A DNA stretch of 64,000 nt, taken from contig NZ_SSBL01000005.1 of NCBI RefSeq assembly GCF_004795105.1, forward strand, positions 62,001 to 126,000, in the 5' to 3' direction. The notes below the pieces were generated by a model. It did no database searches. It had not been told where the DNA came from and worked only from the letters and a program-made list of their open reading frames with translations. This document shows, piece after piece, positions 50,288-59,156 of this stretch. The DNA is from Streptomyces sp. A0642. Its GTDB lineage: Bacteria > Actinomycetota > Actinomycetes > Streptomycetales > Streptomycetaceae. The position numbers were made by a program, and so were the translations under genes. Positions within the stretch are counted from its first letter, which is position 1. The number at the start of each line of letters is the position of its first letter.

Positions 50288-53200
50288 TCAGCGGCGGCGT
50301 CCCCGGCCCCGGGGCTCGGGGCCCTCGTCGTCGTGATCGCCGAGCAGCTCGTCCGCCAGCGTGGGCAGATCATCCAGCGGGGTCTCCTCCGCCCAGTCCG
50401 GGCGCGGGCGCCGCGACCGGCCGGAGGCCTCCTGCTGATCCCGGTCCGCGTGCGGGTCGGGGATCTGCGGCAGCTCGCGGGTGCGCTCGTTCTCGCCCTC
50501 CGGTGCGGAGCCCGCCTGCCGCTCGTCCCGGAAGATGCCGCGCGGCACCCGGTCCATGGGATCGGCGTCGCGCCCGGCGTTCCGGCCGGTGTCCCGTCCC
50601 TCGTCCCGTACCGGCGGAAGGACCGCCGTCTCGTCCGCGGAACCCGGGTGCCCGGACGCGTCGGAGAACTTCGGGATCATCGTCGTCTCGGCATCGTCGG
50701 AAGGCCAGGGCGCGGACGCCGACGCGCTGCGGGGCCGCCCGGAGCCGGACTCCGGGTCCACGGGGGAAGGCACCGGCTGCGTGATCTCGTTCGGGTTGAC
50801 GATCGGAGTCGGCACCGTCAGCTCGTTGTCCGGCGCGGACGACTCGGACCGCGAGGACTCCGGCCGCGAGGGCGGTGAGGGCTGGGCATCCCGCGAAGCC
50901 TTCGCGGCCGCGGCCGCCTCCGCATCGGCTTCCGCCTGGGCGGCCGCCGCCCGGGCGCGAGCGCTCTCCGCGGCGGCAGCGGCCTCGGCCTCGGCCTGCC
51001 TGCGCGCCGCCTCGGCCCGCAGCAGGGCCTCCTCCGCCTTGCGCTGCTTCTCCAGGCGCCGGGCCTCCGCCTCCTCGCGGAGCCGGGCCTCCTCCGCGGC
51101 CTGCCGGCGCAGCCGCGCCTGCTCGGCCTCACGGGCCGCGTCCTCCGCCTCGATGCGGACGCGCTCCTGCTCGGCGATCCGACGGGCTTCCTCGGCGCGC
51201 TGCCGGGCCTCTTCCGCCTGGCGTTCGGCCTCGCGGCGGCGCGCTTCCTCCTCCTCGCGGCGCTTGCGCTCCTCCTCCTCGGCACGGAGCTTGGCGAGCT
51301 GCTCCTGGCGCTCACGCTCCAGGCGCTCCTCCTCCGCCTTGCGCGCCGCCTCCTCCTCGGCGAGGCGCCTGGCCTCCTCCTCGGCGGCCTTGCGCGCCTC
51401 TTCCCGGGCCTTGATCTCGGCCTCGGAGAGCGGAAGGACCTGGTCGAGCCGGTGACGTACCGCCGTGGTGATCGCCTCCGGCTCCTGACCGGCGTCCACC
51501 ACCAGGTAGCGCGTCGGGTCGGCGGCGGCCAGCGTCAGGAAGCCGGAGCGCACGCGGGCGTGGAACTCGGGCGGCTCGGACTCCAGCCGGTCGGGCGCCT
51601 CGGTGAACCGTTCCCTCGCGGTCTGCGGGTCGACGTCCAGCAGCACCGTGAGATGCGGTACGAGCCCACTCGTCGCCCAGCGCGAGATCCGGGCGATCTC
51701 GGTCGGCGCGAGGTCGCGGCCCGCCCCCTGGTAGGCCACGGACGAGTCGATGTAGCGGTCGGAGATGACGATCGCGCCCCGCTCCAGCGCCGGACGCACG
51801 ACGGAGTCGACATGCTCGGCGCGGTCGGCGGCGTACAGCAGGGCCTCGGCCCGGTTGGACAGCCCGGCCGACGACACGTCGAGCAGGATCGAGCGCAACC
51901 GCTGGCCGACGGGGGTCGCGCCCGGTTCACGGGTGACGACGACCTCGTGGCCCTTGGCGCGGATCCACTCGGCGAGCGCTTCGACCTGGGTGGACTTGCC
52001 CGCTCCGTCGCCGCCCTCCAGGGCGAGGAAGAAGCCGGTTGCGGCGGGTGCGACCGCCGGGTCGCCGCCGCGCAGCGCCTCACGCAGATCGCGGCGGAGC
52101 GGCACCCCGGAGCGGTCGTCCGTCTTCGCGAGGACGATCGCGGCGACCGGCAGCAGCAGGGCGCCGATGAGCATCAGGGTGAAGGCGGCGCCGCCGTGCG
52201 CGAAGACGAAGTCGCCCGCGGTCAGCCGGTGGGTGCCGATGGCGGCGGCCACCAGCGGCCCGCCGACCGCGCCGAGCGCGATCAGGACGCGGACGACGGC
52301 CTGGAGGTGTTCGGTGGTCCGGGACCGGCGGGATTCCTCGGTCTCCTGGTCGACGAGCACATGGCCCGTGTTCGCGGCGACACCGGCCGCGTATCCGGCG
52401 AGTACGGCGATCAGGACGACGGTCGCCGTGTCCGGCACCAGGCCCATCACCAGGAGGGCGACTCCGGTGACGGCGGTGGCCAGGGAGAGCAGCCGCCGCC
52501 GCGACAGGGCCGGCAGCACCTTCTGCGCGGTGCGGATGCCGGCTCCCGTGCCGCCGGTCAGGGCGAGGATCAGCAGGGCGAAGGTGGCGGGTCCGCCGCC
52601 GAGGTCGGCGGCGTGCAGTACGGCGACCGCGGCCGCGCCCGCGATCGCTCCGGCGACCGCGGCGCACGTCGCGACGATCAGCGGGACCGCGCCGGTGCGG
52701 CCCTTGTCCGGTCCGCTGCCGGCGGACGGACGCCGCAGCCCCTCCAGGGGCGAGCGCGGACGGGGCGTCGGGGTACCGGGGATTTCCAGGAAGTACAGGG
52801 TGGACACGGAGGCGGAGAACAGCCCGGCCGCGACGTACGAGCCGAGGGCCGCCTGGTGGAAGGAGAACCACTCCAGGCCGGAGCCCAGCAGGTTGCCGAT
52901 CAGGGTGGCGACCAGCAGAACGGCCGCGGCGACGGGGACGGCCGCGAAGTCCGTACGCAGGGACAGCCGGCGCAGCGCGTCGAGGTGATCGGGCAGCGGA
53001 CGCACCGCCGCACCCTCGATCGGCGGGGCGGGCAGCAGCGCGGGGGCCGCGCTGTCCTTCGCGATCGTCCACAGGCGTTCACCGGCGCCCGTCACGAAGA
53101 CGGTGATGAGGATCATCATGAGCGCCTTGTCGGGCGTCCAGTCGATCCACAGGGGCGCGATGACCAGCAGCGCGAGCCGTAGCCCGTCGACGCCGATCAT

Positions 53201-53554
53201 CAGCCACCGCCGGTCGATCGGCCCTCCCGGGGCCGTCAGGGTCGTCAGCGGCCCCAGGAGTACGGCTCCGAAGAGCAGGGTGGAAATAATCCGGGCTCCG
53301 AAGACGGCGGCGACGGCAAAGGCCGCCCCGCGGTATCCGGACCCGAATGAGCCCTCAAGGACCGCCGCTTGCAGCGACAGCAACACCAGCACGAGAAGGG
53401 CGAGTGCATCGCCGGTACTGCCGACGAGCTGGGCGCTCCACAACCGCTTCAGCGGGGGAACACGCAACAGGGCTCGTACGGCGCGCTCGCGTGAGTCTGC
53501 GGCAAGTGTGTCGGAGGTGGGGCTCACGACCGTTGGCTGCTCGGCTCGCGTCAT
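50288..53554 (-). CDS. tmk: MFS-like membrane domain fused to thymidylate kinase
   Basis: A 1088-aa fusion, close in size to SCO3542. The N-terminal MFS-like domain has about 12 helices (residues 40-475). The thymidylate kinase domain (about 505-710) has Walker A GGDGAGKS (514-521), TREPGATPVGQ, DRYIDSSVAYQG and DRLE; it makes dTDP from dTMP. A highly charged Glu/Arg/Ala coiled coil (about 715-880) and a disordered Pro/Ser/Asp tail follow. The ATG at 53554 gives MTRAEQPTV. As no other tmk is seen, this may be the sole enzyme, which would put dTMP phosphorylation at the membrane. Confidence 0.9.
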   Translation of the reverse strand: MTRAEQPTVVSPTSDTLAADSRERAVRALLRVPPLKRLWSAQLVGSTGDALALLVLVLLSLQAAVLEGSFGSGYRGAAFAVAAVFGARIISTLLFGAVLLGPLTTLTAPGGPIDRRWLMIGVDGLRLALLVIAPLWIDWTPDKALMMILITVFVTGAGERLWTIAKDSAAPALLPAPPIEGAAVRPLPDHLDALRRLSLRTDFAAVPVAAAVLLVATLIGNLLGSGLEWFSFHQAALGSYVAAGLFSASVSTLYFLEIPGTPTPRPRSPLEGLRRPSAGSGPDKGRTGAVPLIVATCAAVAGAIAGAAAVAVLHAADLGGGPATFALLILALTGGTGAGIRTAQKVLPALSRRRLLSLATAVTGVALLVMGLVPDTATVVLIAVLAGYAAGVAANTGHVLVDQETEESRRSRTTEHLQAVVRVLIALGAVGGPLVAAAIGTHRLTAGDFVFAHGGAAFTLMLIGALLLPVAAIVLAKTDDRSGVPLRRDLREALRGGDPAVAPAATGFFLALEGGDGAGKSTQVEALAEWIRAKGHEVVVTREPGATPVGQRLRSILLDVSSAGLSNRAEALLYAADRAEHVDSVVRPALERGAIVISDRYIDSSVAYQGAGRDLAPTEIARISRWATSGLVPHLTVLLDVDPQTARERFTEAPDRLESEPPEFHARVRSGFLTLAAADPTRYLVVDAGQEPEAITTAVRHRLDQVLPLSEAEIKAREEARKAAEEEARRLAEEEAARKAEEERLERERQEQLAKLRAEEEERKRREEEEARRREAERQAEEARQRAEEARRIAEQERVRIEAEDAAREAEQARLRRQAAEEARLREEAEARRLEKQRKAEEALLRAEAARRQAEAEAAAAAESARARAAAAQAEADAEAAAAAKASRDAQPSPPSRPESSRSESSAPDNELTVPTPIVNPNEITQPVPSPVDPESGSGRPRSASASAPWPSDDAETTMIPKFSDASGHPGSADETAVLPPVRDEGRDTGRNAGRDADPMDRVPRGIFRDERQAGSAPEGENERTRELPQIPDPHADRDQQEASGRSRRPRPDWAEETPLDDLPTLADELLGDHDDEGPEPRGRGRRR

Positions 53555-53758
53555 CCGCCCAGCCTATCGGGAGCGGACCGGTGACCGGGGGCCGCGTCCG
53601 AACAAACGACCACAGACCCGCCCCCGACGATCCGCCCGTACACCTCCCGGGCGCAGAGCCTCCCCCGGGCCGTCACACCACCCGCACGCACCCCGGGGCC
53701 CCGCTCACCTCTCAGCCCGGCACACGCGCGCCGCACCCCGCCCCGGAAACACGGCGAC

Positions 53759-53794
53759 GCCGGAGGGGCTGGACATCGCTCCAGCCCCTCCGGC
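53759..53794. terminator. terminator after topA
   Basis: A 15-bp perfect stem (GCCGGAGGGGCTGGA at 53759-53773 with its complement at 53780-53794) has a CATCGC loop. It lies 27 bases after the topA stop in the minus direction. Confidence 0.8.
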
Positions 53795-53820
53795 GTTCAG
53801 GAGCTCAGGGCCCCAGGCGC

Positions 53821-56706
53821 TCAGTCCTCCGCAGAGGCGGAAGCCGAGGCAGCCGAAGAGGCCGCCTTCTTCGCCGACGCCTTCTTGGCCGGAGCCTTCT
53901 TCGCCGCGGTCGCCTTCTTCGCGGCCGCCGTCGTCGTCTTCTTGGCGGCCGTCGCCGTCTTCTTCGCCGCGGTCGCCTTCTTGGCCGGGGCCTTCTTCGC
54001 CGGGGCCTTCTTCGCCGTCTTCTTCTTGGCGGGCCCCTTGGCGCGCTTCTCGGCGAGCAGCTCGTAGCCGCGCTCCGGCGTGATGTCCTCGACGCTGTCG
54101 TCGGTCCGCAGCGTCGCGTTCGTCTCGCCGTCGGTGACGTACGCACCGAAACGCCCGTCCTTGACGACGACCGGAGCACCGCTCACCGGGTCGGTGCCCA
54201 GCTCCTTCAGCGGCGGCTTCGCGGCGGCCCGCCCGCGCTGCTTGGGCTGGGCGTAGATCGCGAGGGCCTCTTCGAGCGTGATGTCGAAGAGCTGGTCCTC
54301 CGAGGTCAGCGACCGCGAGTCCGTGCCCTTCTTCAGGTACGGACCGTAGCGGCCGTTCTGCGCGGTGATCTCGACGCCTTCGGCGTCCTCGCCGACCACG
54401 CGCGGCAGCGACATGAGCTTCAGCGCGTCGGCCAGCGTCACCGTGTCCAGCGACATCGACTTGAAGAGCGAGGCGGTCCGCGGCTTCACGGCGTTCTTGC
54501 CGGTCTTCGGCGTGCCCTCGGGCAGCACTTCGGTGACGTAGGGACCGTAGCGCCCGTCCTTGGCGATGATCTGGTTCCCGCTCACCGGGTCCGTGCCGAG
54601 CTCGAAGTCGCCGCTCGGCTTGGCCAGCAGCTCCTCCGCGTACTCGACGGAGAGCTCGTCGGGCGCCAGGTCCTCGGGGACGTCCGCGCGCTGGTGGCCC
54701 TCGGAGTCCTTCTCACCGCGCTCGATGTACGGGCCGTACCGGCCGACCCGCAGCTTGATGTCGTTGCCGACGGGGAAGGAGGAGATCTCCCGGGCGTCGA
54801 TGGCCCCGAGGTCGGTGACGAGCTCCTTGAGCCCGCCGAGGTGGTCGCCGTCGCCGTTGCCCGCGTCCGACGCCTTTCCGGCGCCGGCCGTGTCGTCACC
54901 CTCCCGCGCACCGAAGTAGAAGCGCTTCAGCCACGGCACGGACTGGGCCTCGCCGCGGGCGATGCGGTCGAGGTCGTCCTCCATACGGGCCGTGAAGTCG
55001 TAGTCCACGAGCCGGCCGAAGTGCTTCTCCAGCAGGTTGACCACGGCGAACGAGAGGAACGACGGGACGAGGGCCGTGCCCTTCTTGAACACGTAGCCGC
55101 GGTCGAGGATCGTGCCGATGATCGAGGCGTACGTCGACGGGCGGCCGATCTCGCGCTCTTCCAGCTCCTTGACCAGCGAGGCCTCGGTGTAGCGGGCCGG
55201 CGGCTTGGTCGCGTGCCCGTCGACGGTGACCTCGTCGGCGGAGAGCGCTTCGCCCTCGGCGACCTGCGGCAGCCGGCGCTCGCGGTCGTCGAGCTCGGCG
55301 TTCGGGTCGTCGGCCCCTTCGACGTACGCCTTCATGAAGCCGTGGAAGGTGATCGTCTTGCCGGAGGCGGAGAACTCGGCGTCCCGGCCGTCGCTCGCCC
55401 GGCCGCCGATCTTGACGGTGACGGAGTTGCCGACCGCGTCCTTCATCTGGGAGGCGACGGTCCGCTTCCAGATCAGTTCGTAGAGCCGGAACTGGTCGCC
55501 GGTGAGTCCGGTCTCGGCAGGGGTGCGGAAGCGGTCGCCGGAGGGACGGATCGCCTCGTGCGCCTCCTGCGCGTTCTTGACCTTGCCGGCGTACGTACGC
55601 GGCTTGTCCGGCAGGTAATTGGCCCCGTACAACTGCGTGACCTGCGCCCGGGCCGCTGAGATCGCGGTGTCCGAGAGGGTCGTGGAGTCGGTACGCATGT
55701 AGGTGATGAAGCCGTTCTCGTACAGCTTCTGCGCGACCTGCATGGTGGCCTTCGCCCCGAAGCCCAGCTTCCGGCTCGCCTCCTGCTGGAGGGTCGTCGT
55801 ACGGAAGGGGGCGTACGGGGAGCGGCGGTACGGCTTCGACTCGACGGACCGCACGGCGAACGCCGAGTCGGCGAGCGCGGCGGCCAGGGCGCGGGCGTTC
55901 GTCTCGTCCAGGTGCAGGGTCTGCGCGGATCCGGCCTTGAGCTGCCCGTCGGGACCGAAGTCGCGGCCCTGGGCGATACGGCGCCCGTCGACCGCGCTGA
56001 GGCGGGCGGTGAGCGTCGAGGGGTCGGAGGCGTCACCGGTGCGGCCGGTGGCGAAGGTGCCGGTCAGGTCCCAGTACTCGGCGGAGCGGAAGGCGATGCG
56101 CTCGCGCTCCCGCTCGACGACGAGGCGGGTGGCGACGGACTGGACACGGCCCGCCGACAGCCGCGGCATGACCTTCTTCCACAGGACCGGCGAGACCTCG
56201 TAGCCGTAGAGGCGGTCGAGGATACGGCGGGTCTCCTGGGCGTCGACCATGCGCTGGTTGAGCTCGCGCGGGTTGGCGACGGCCGCCCGGATCGCGTCCT
56301 TGGTGATCTCGTGGAAGACCATCCGGTGGACGGGGACCTTGGGCCTGAGCACTTCCTGCAGGTGCCACGCGATGGCTTCGCCCTCGCGGTCCTCATCGGT
56401 GGCGAGGAAGAGTTCGTCGGACTCGGCCAGGAGCTGCTTGAGCTTCCTGACCTGGGCCTTCTTGTCGGCATTGACGACATAGATCGGCTGGAAGTCGTTC
56501 TCGACGTCCACGCCGAGACGGCGTACCTCGCCGGTGTACTCGTCCGGCACCTCGGCGGCGCCGTTCGGGAGGTCGCGGATGTGCCCGACGCTCGCCTCGA
56601 CGACGTATCCGGGGCCGAGATAGCCCTTGATCGTCTTCGCCTTGGCAGGCGACTCGACGATGACGAGTCGGCGGCCGCCCTGTGCGGTCTCGCTGGTCGG
56701 GGACAA
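53821..56706 (-). CDS. topA: DNA topoisomerase I
   Basis: A 961-aa type IA topoisomerase, the single relaxase of negative supercoils in Streptomyces. TOPRIM residues are seen in VIVESPAKAKT (15-25) and TDEDREGE (103-110); the nucleophile Tyr336 is in FITYMRTDST. Four TopA_C repeats (RYGPYI or close) follow after residue 650. The final 90 residues are Lys/Ala repeats (AKKAPAKKA style), a tail known to raise processivity in actinobacteria. The TTG at 56706 gives the conserved start LSPTSETAQGG, after GGAGAGAAG; the longer frame to 56799 is rejected. Confidence 0.95.
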   Translation of the reverse strand: MSPTSETAQGGRRLVIVESPAKAKTIKGYLGPGYVVEASVGHIRDLPNGAAEVPDEYTGEVRRLGVDVENDFQPIYVVNADKKAQVRKLKQLLAESDELFLATDEDREGEAIAWHLQEVLRPKVPVHRMVFHEITKDAIRAAVANPRELNQRMVDAQETRRILDRLYGYEVSPVLWKKVMPRLSAGRVQSVATRLVVERERERIAFRSAEYWDLTGTFATGRTGDASDPSTLTARLSAVDGRRIAQGRDFGPDGQLKAGSAQTLHLDETNARALAAALADSAFAVRSVESKPYRRSPYAPFRTTTLQQEASRKLGFGAKATMQVAQKLYENGFITYMRTDSTTLSDTAISAARAQVTQLYGANYLPDKPRTYAGKVKNAQEAHEAIRPSGDRFRTPAETGLTGDQFRLYELIWKRTVASQMKDAVGNSVTVKIGGRASDGRDAEFSASGKTITFHGFMKAYVEGADDPNAELDDRERRLPQVAEGEALSADEVTVDGHATKPPARYTEASLVKELEEREIGRPSTYASIIGTILDRGYVFKKGTALVPSFLSFAVVNLLEKHFGRLVDYDFTARMEDDLDRIARGEAQSVPWLKRFYFGAREGDDTAGAGKASDAGNGDGDHLGGLKELVTDLGAIDAREISSFPVGNDIKLRVGRYGPYIERGEKDSEGHQRADVPEDLAPDELSVEYAEELLAKPSGDFELGTDPVSGNQIIAKDGRYGPYVTEVLPEGTPKTGKNAVKPRTASLFKSMSLDTVTLADALKLMSLPRVVGEDAEGVEITAQNGRYGPYLKKGTDSRSLTSEDQLFDITLEEALAIYAQPKQRGRAAAKPPLKELGTDPVSGAPVVVKDGRFGAYVTDGETNATLRTDDSVEDITPERGYELLAEKRAKGPAKKKTAKKAPAKKAPAKKATAAKKTATAAKKTTTAAAKKATAAKKAPAKKASAKKAASSAASASASAED

Positions 56707-56809
56707 CTTCGCTCTTCTCTCCGGTCGACGCTCGGTGGGCATCAGGGCAGCGCGATGGCGCTGCCGAAGGTGCTGTCGCTGCGGAGTGTGACGGTACAAC
56801 CCGCCCCCG

Positions 56810-56815
56810 TGTCAA
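56810..56815 (-). promoter_or_regulatory. possible topA -35 element
   Basis: TTGACA on the minus strand, about 105 bases before the topA start, is a perfect -35 sequence. No good -10 is visible at 16-18 bp. The rest of 56707-57054 is GC-rich and has no gene. Confidence 0.35.
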
Positions 56816-57054
56816 ACGGCAAAAGCCCGCAACGGCCACTCGAACGGTAACCCGACTTCCGCCATTCCTGCCGCCCGGCCCGCTCGGTCCGCCGTGTGCA
56901 CGGCCGCTGCCTGCGTGTTTCGGAGGCGCTGTGGCTGCCCTGCGGGTACGGGGGGCGAGGCGCGGGCGGCCCGGGCGTGTTCCCGGGCGGGCCGGGGCGG
57001 GCGCCCGGTCGGAACGGGCTCGGGCAGGGGCGGGCGGCCGGGGCCGGAGCAGGT

Positions 57055-57252
57055 TCAGACGTGCGTGAGGCACCACACTCCGAGGACGAGAAAAAGTACG
57101 CCGAACACGGTGGCGAGGATGCCGGAGGCGACGGGGCTCACCCCGTGCGCCACCGGCGCGCGGTGCAGCACGCGCGCCCCCGTCCACAGCAGCAGAGCCG
57201 CGCCGAACAGCGCGAACGCCGTTCCGGCGAAGACAGCAGGTCCGCTCTCCAT
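57055..57252 (-). CDS. small two-helix membrane protein
   Basis: A 65-aa protein, MESGPAVFAGTAFALFGAAL then HGVSPVASGILATVFGVLFL, with two membrane helices and an Arg-His loop (RVLHRAPVAHG). The ATG at 57252 has GGGGAGG nine bases upstream, a strong site that supports translation. It is upstream of topA on the same strand and may share its neighbourhood regulation. I do not know its function. Confidence 0.7.
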   Translation of the reverse strand: MESGPAVFAGTAFALFGAALLLWTGARVLHRAPVAHGVSPVASGILATVFGVLFLVLGVWCLTHV

Positions 57253-57380
57253 ACCCGTACGCCTCCCCGTCCCCCCGGCGCGGCCCCTGGCATGGTCTGT
57301 CCGTACGGTGCCGCTGCCCCTCCGGGGAGGCTCCCACCGCAGGACGTCGCCGACGCGAACGCCGGGTGAACAGCCGAACC

Positions 57381-57438
57381 GCGGTGCACGCCTCGGCGGC
57401 CGCGTGCGGTGGCGGCGGTGCACGCCTCGGCGGCCGCG
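57381..57438. repeat. 24-bp tandem repeat, 34-bp period
   Basis: The 24 bases at 57381-57404 (GCGGTGCACGCCTCGG and on) recur exactly at 57415-57438. They lie between the small membrane gene and the ABC permease stop, and end 24 bases from that stop. Confidence 0.6.
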
Positions 57439-57461
57439 CGCGGCGGTGGCCATGGCCGAAG

Positions 57462-58295
57462 TCACATCACGTCGAGCGTGGCGCGCCGTCTGCTGCCCCG
57501 TTCGAACACCGTCAGCAGGACGACGGCGAGCACGGCGTACCCGGCCCCCGTCAGCAGTTCCGCGGCGATGGCCCGGCCGTCGAGACCTCCCCCGGCGGAC
57601 AACTCGCGGGCCGCGTCGGCCGCATGGGTCATCGGCAGGACGTCCCCGACGGCCCGCATCCACTCCGGAAGGTACGCCCGCGGCACGTTCGCCCCGGTCA
57701 GGAGCAGGAGGCCGGAACTGGCCACGTTCGAGATGAGGAAGACGTCGCGGAACCGCAGTCCCAGTGCCCCCAGCGCCAGACCGAAGGCGGAGCATCCCGC
57801 CGCGGCGGCGAGCAGGACCGCGGCCAGCCCGGGCAAGGCCCCAACCGGAATCCGCAGGCCGAGCAGCAGGCAGGCCACCGCGAGCGTGAAGACGCTGATG
57901 ACAAGGCCGTTCAGTACATACGGCAGAGCGCGGCCGAACCAGAGCGGAGCCCGGTTCCGGGGGCTCAGCAGTACGGCGCCGAGCGTCCCGTAACGGCGTT
58001 CGTTGGCGATGGCCATCGTGCCGCCGTACACGCAGGCGGTCGAGGCGGAGACGACGGCGTTGCCGAGCAGATAGAACCGGTCGTCCGCGACGTCCAGCTC
58101 CCGTCCCAGGAAGACGAAGAACAGGAGTTGCAGCAGGGGCCCGACCAGCAGGGTGCCGATGAACATGGGCGGTGTCGTCCAGTTGAAGAGGGCCCGGTAG
58201 GACAGTCCGCCCCCGACGACGACGAGCCGCAACGCCGAGGCGGCTTTCCGGTACGGGCCGGGCATGAAGGCGGCGTCCGTTGTGTGGGCAGACAT
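57462..58295 (-). CDS. ABC-2 type permease, second
   Basis: A 277-aa ABC-2 membrane protein with six helices and the typical AIANERRYGTLGAVLLSP segment. It would form the exporter channel with the other permease and the ATPase upstream; the cargo is unknown, with drugs or lipids common in the family. The ATG at 58295 follows GGAGTCGC. It is the last gene of the operon. Confidence 0.87.
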   Translation of the reverse strand: MSAHTTDAAFMPGPYRKAASALRLVVVGGGLSYRALFNWTTPPMFIGTLLVGPLLQLLFFVFLGRELDVADDRFYLLGNAVVSASTACVYGGTMAIANERRYGTLGAVLLSPRNRAPLWFGRALPYVLNGLVISVFTLAVACLLLGLRIPVGALPGLAAVLLAAAAGCSAFGLALGALGLRFRDVFLISNVASSGLLLLTGANVPRAYLPEWMRAVGDVLPMTHAADAARELSAGGGLDGRAIAAELLTGAGYAVLAVVLLTVFERGSRRRATLDVM

Positions 58296-58364
58296 GGGGC
58301 GACTCCTGATGTCGGGAGGGGGGGAGGGGCGGCGTCGGCCGCGGAGGCCCCGGGTGAGGGGCCT

Positions 58365-59156
58365 TCAGGCGAGGGAGAGGGTGGCGGCGGCTCGCGCACG
58401 CTGTTCGACCCGTCCCAGAACCAGGACGGCGGCCACCGCGTACAGCGCCCCCAGGCCGAGGGCCACGGCCATCGGGATCAGCACCCCGGCGGGCTCCGGG
58501 CCGCCCGAGGTCGCCATGTGCACCGCCCGCGAGCCCCAGGTGGTGGGCAGCGCCCAGGAGACCGGCCGCGTCCAGTCCGGCAGCACGGTGACGGGCACGA
58601 GCATCCCGGACAGCAGCCACACCGGAGCGTCGAGCGGGTTGGCGAGTGCGTTGGCGTTGCGCAGCAACACGAACGTGGCGGCGAGCAGCAGCCCCATCAT
58701 CCCGAGCGACAGGACACACACCGGGACGGCGGCCAGGAAGAGCAACGGGTGCGCGAAATCGAGCGGCACGTCGAAGAGCACGGCGCCCCAGATCACCGTC
58801 GCCCCCATGGCGTAGGTACCGATCACGGCGGTGGCCAGGGTGATCGGCAGCAGGACGAGCGCGAGCGGGGTGGGCGAGGCGACCAGGGTCTCCAGCGTCC
58901 CGAGCCACCGCTGGTTCTGCACGGCTCCGCCCGATCCGAAGAGCACCGAGGACCAGATGCCCATCAGCCCGGCGCCGACGGCCGCCGTGAGCAGCCGGTC
59001 CGGGTCGTCGGCGGCGCGGAAGAGATAGACGGCGAGGGTCGCGTAGACGAGGGGTACGAGGACGGCGAAGGTGATTTCGAGCGGTGAACGGCTCATGTAC
59101 GAGACGTGGGTACGCACGCCGACGGCGATCAGGCGCAGCGCCCGGGAGGCGGTCAC
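58365..59156 (-). CDS. ABC-2 type permease, first
   Basis: A 263-aa ABC-2 permease with six helices and NQRWLGTLETLVASP (the ABC-2 contact segment) and LANPLDAPVWLLSGMLVPV. The GTG at 59156 overlaps the ATPase stop as GTGA. Together with its neighbours it forms a heteromeric exporter. An intervening 69-bp gap separates it from the second permease. Confidence 0.88.
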   Translation of the reverse strand: MTASRALRLIAVGVRTHVSYMSRSPLEITFAVLVPLVYATLAVYLFRAADDPDRLLTAAVGAGLMGIWSSVLFGSGGAVQNQRWLGTLETLVASPTPLALVLLPITLATAVIGTYAMGATVIWGAVLFDVPLDFAHPLLFLAAVPVCVLSLGMMGLLLAATFVLLRNANALANPLDAPVWLLSGMLVPVTVLPDWTRPVSWALPTTWGSRAVHMATSGGPEPAGVLIPMAVALGLGALYAVAAVLVLGRVEQRARAAATLSLA

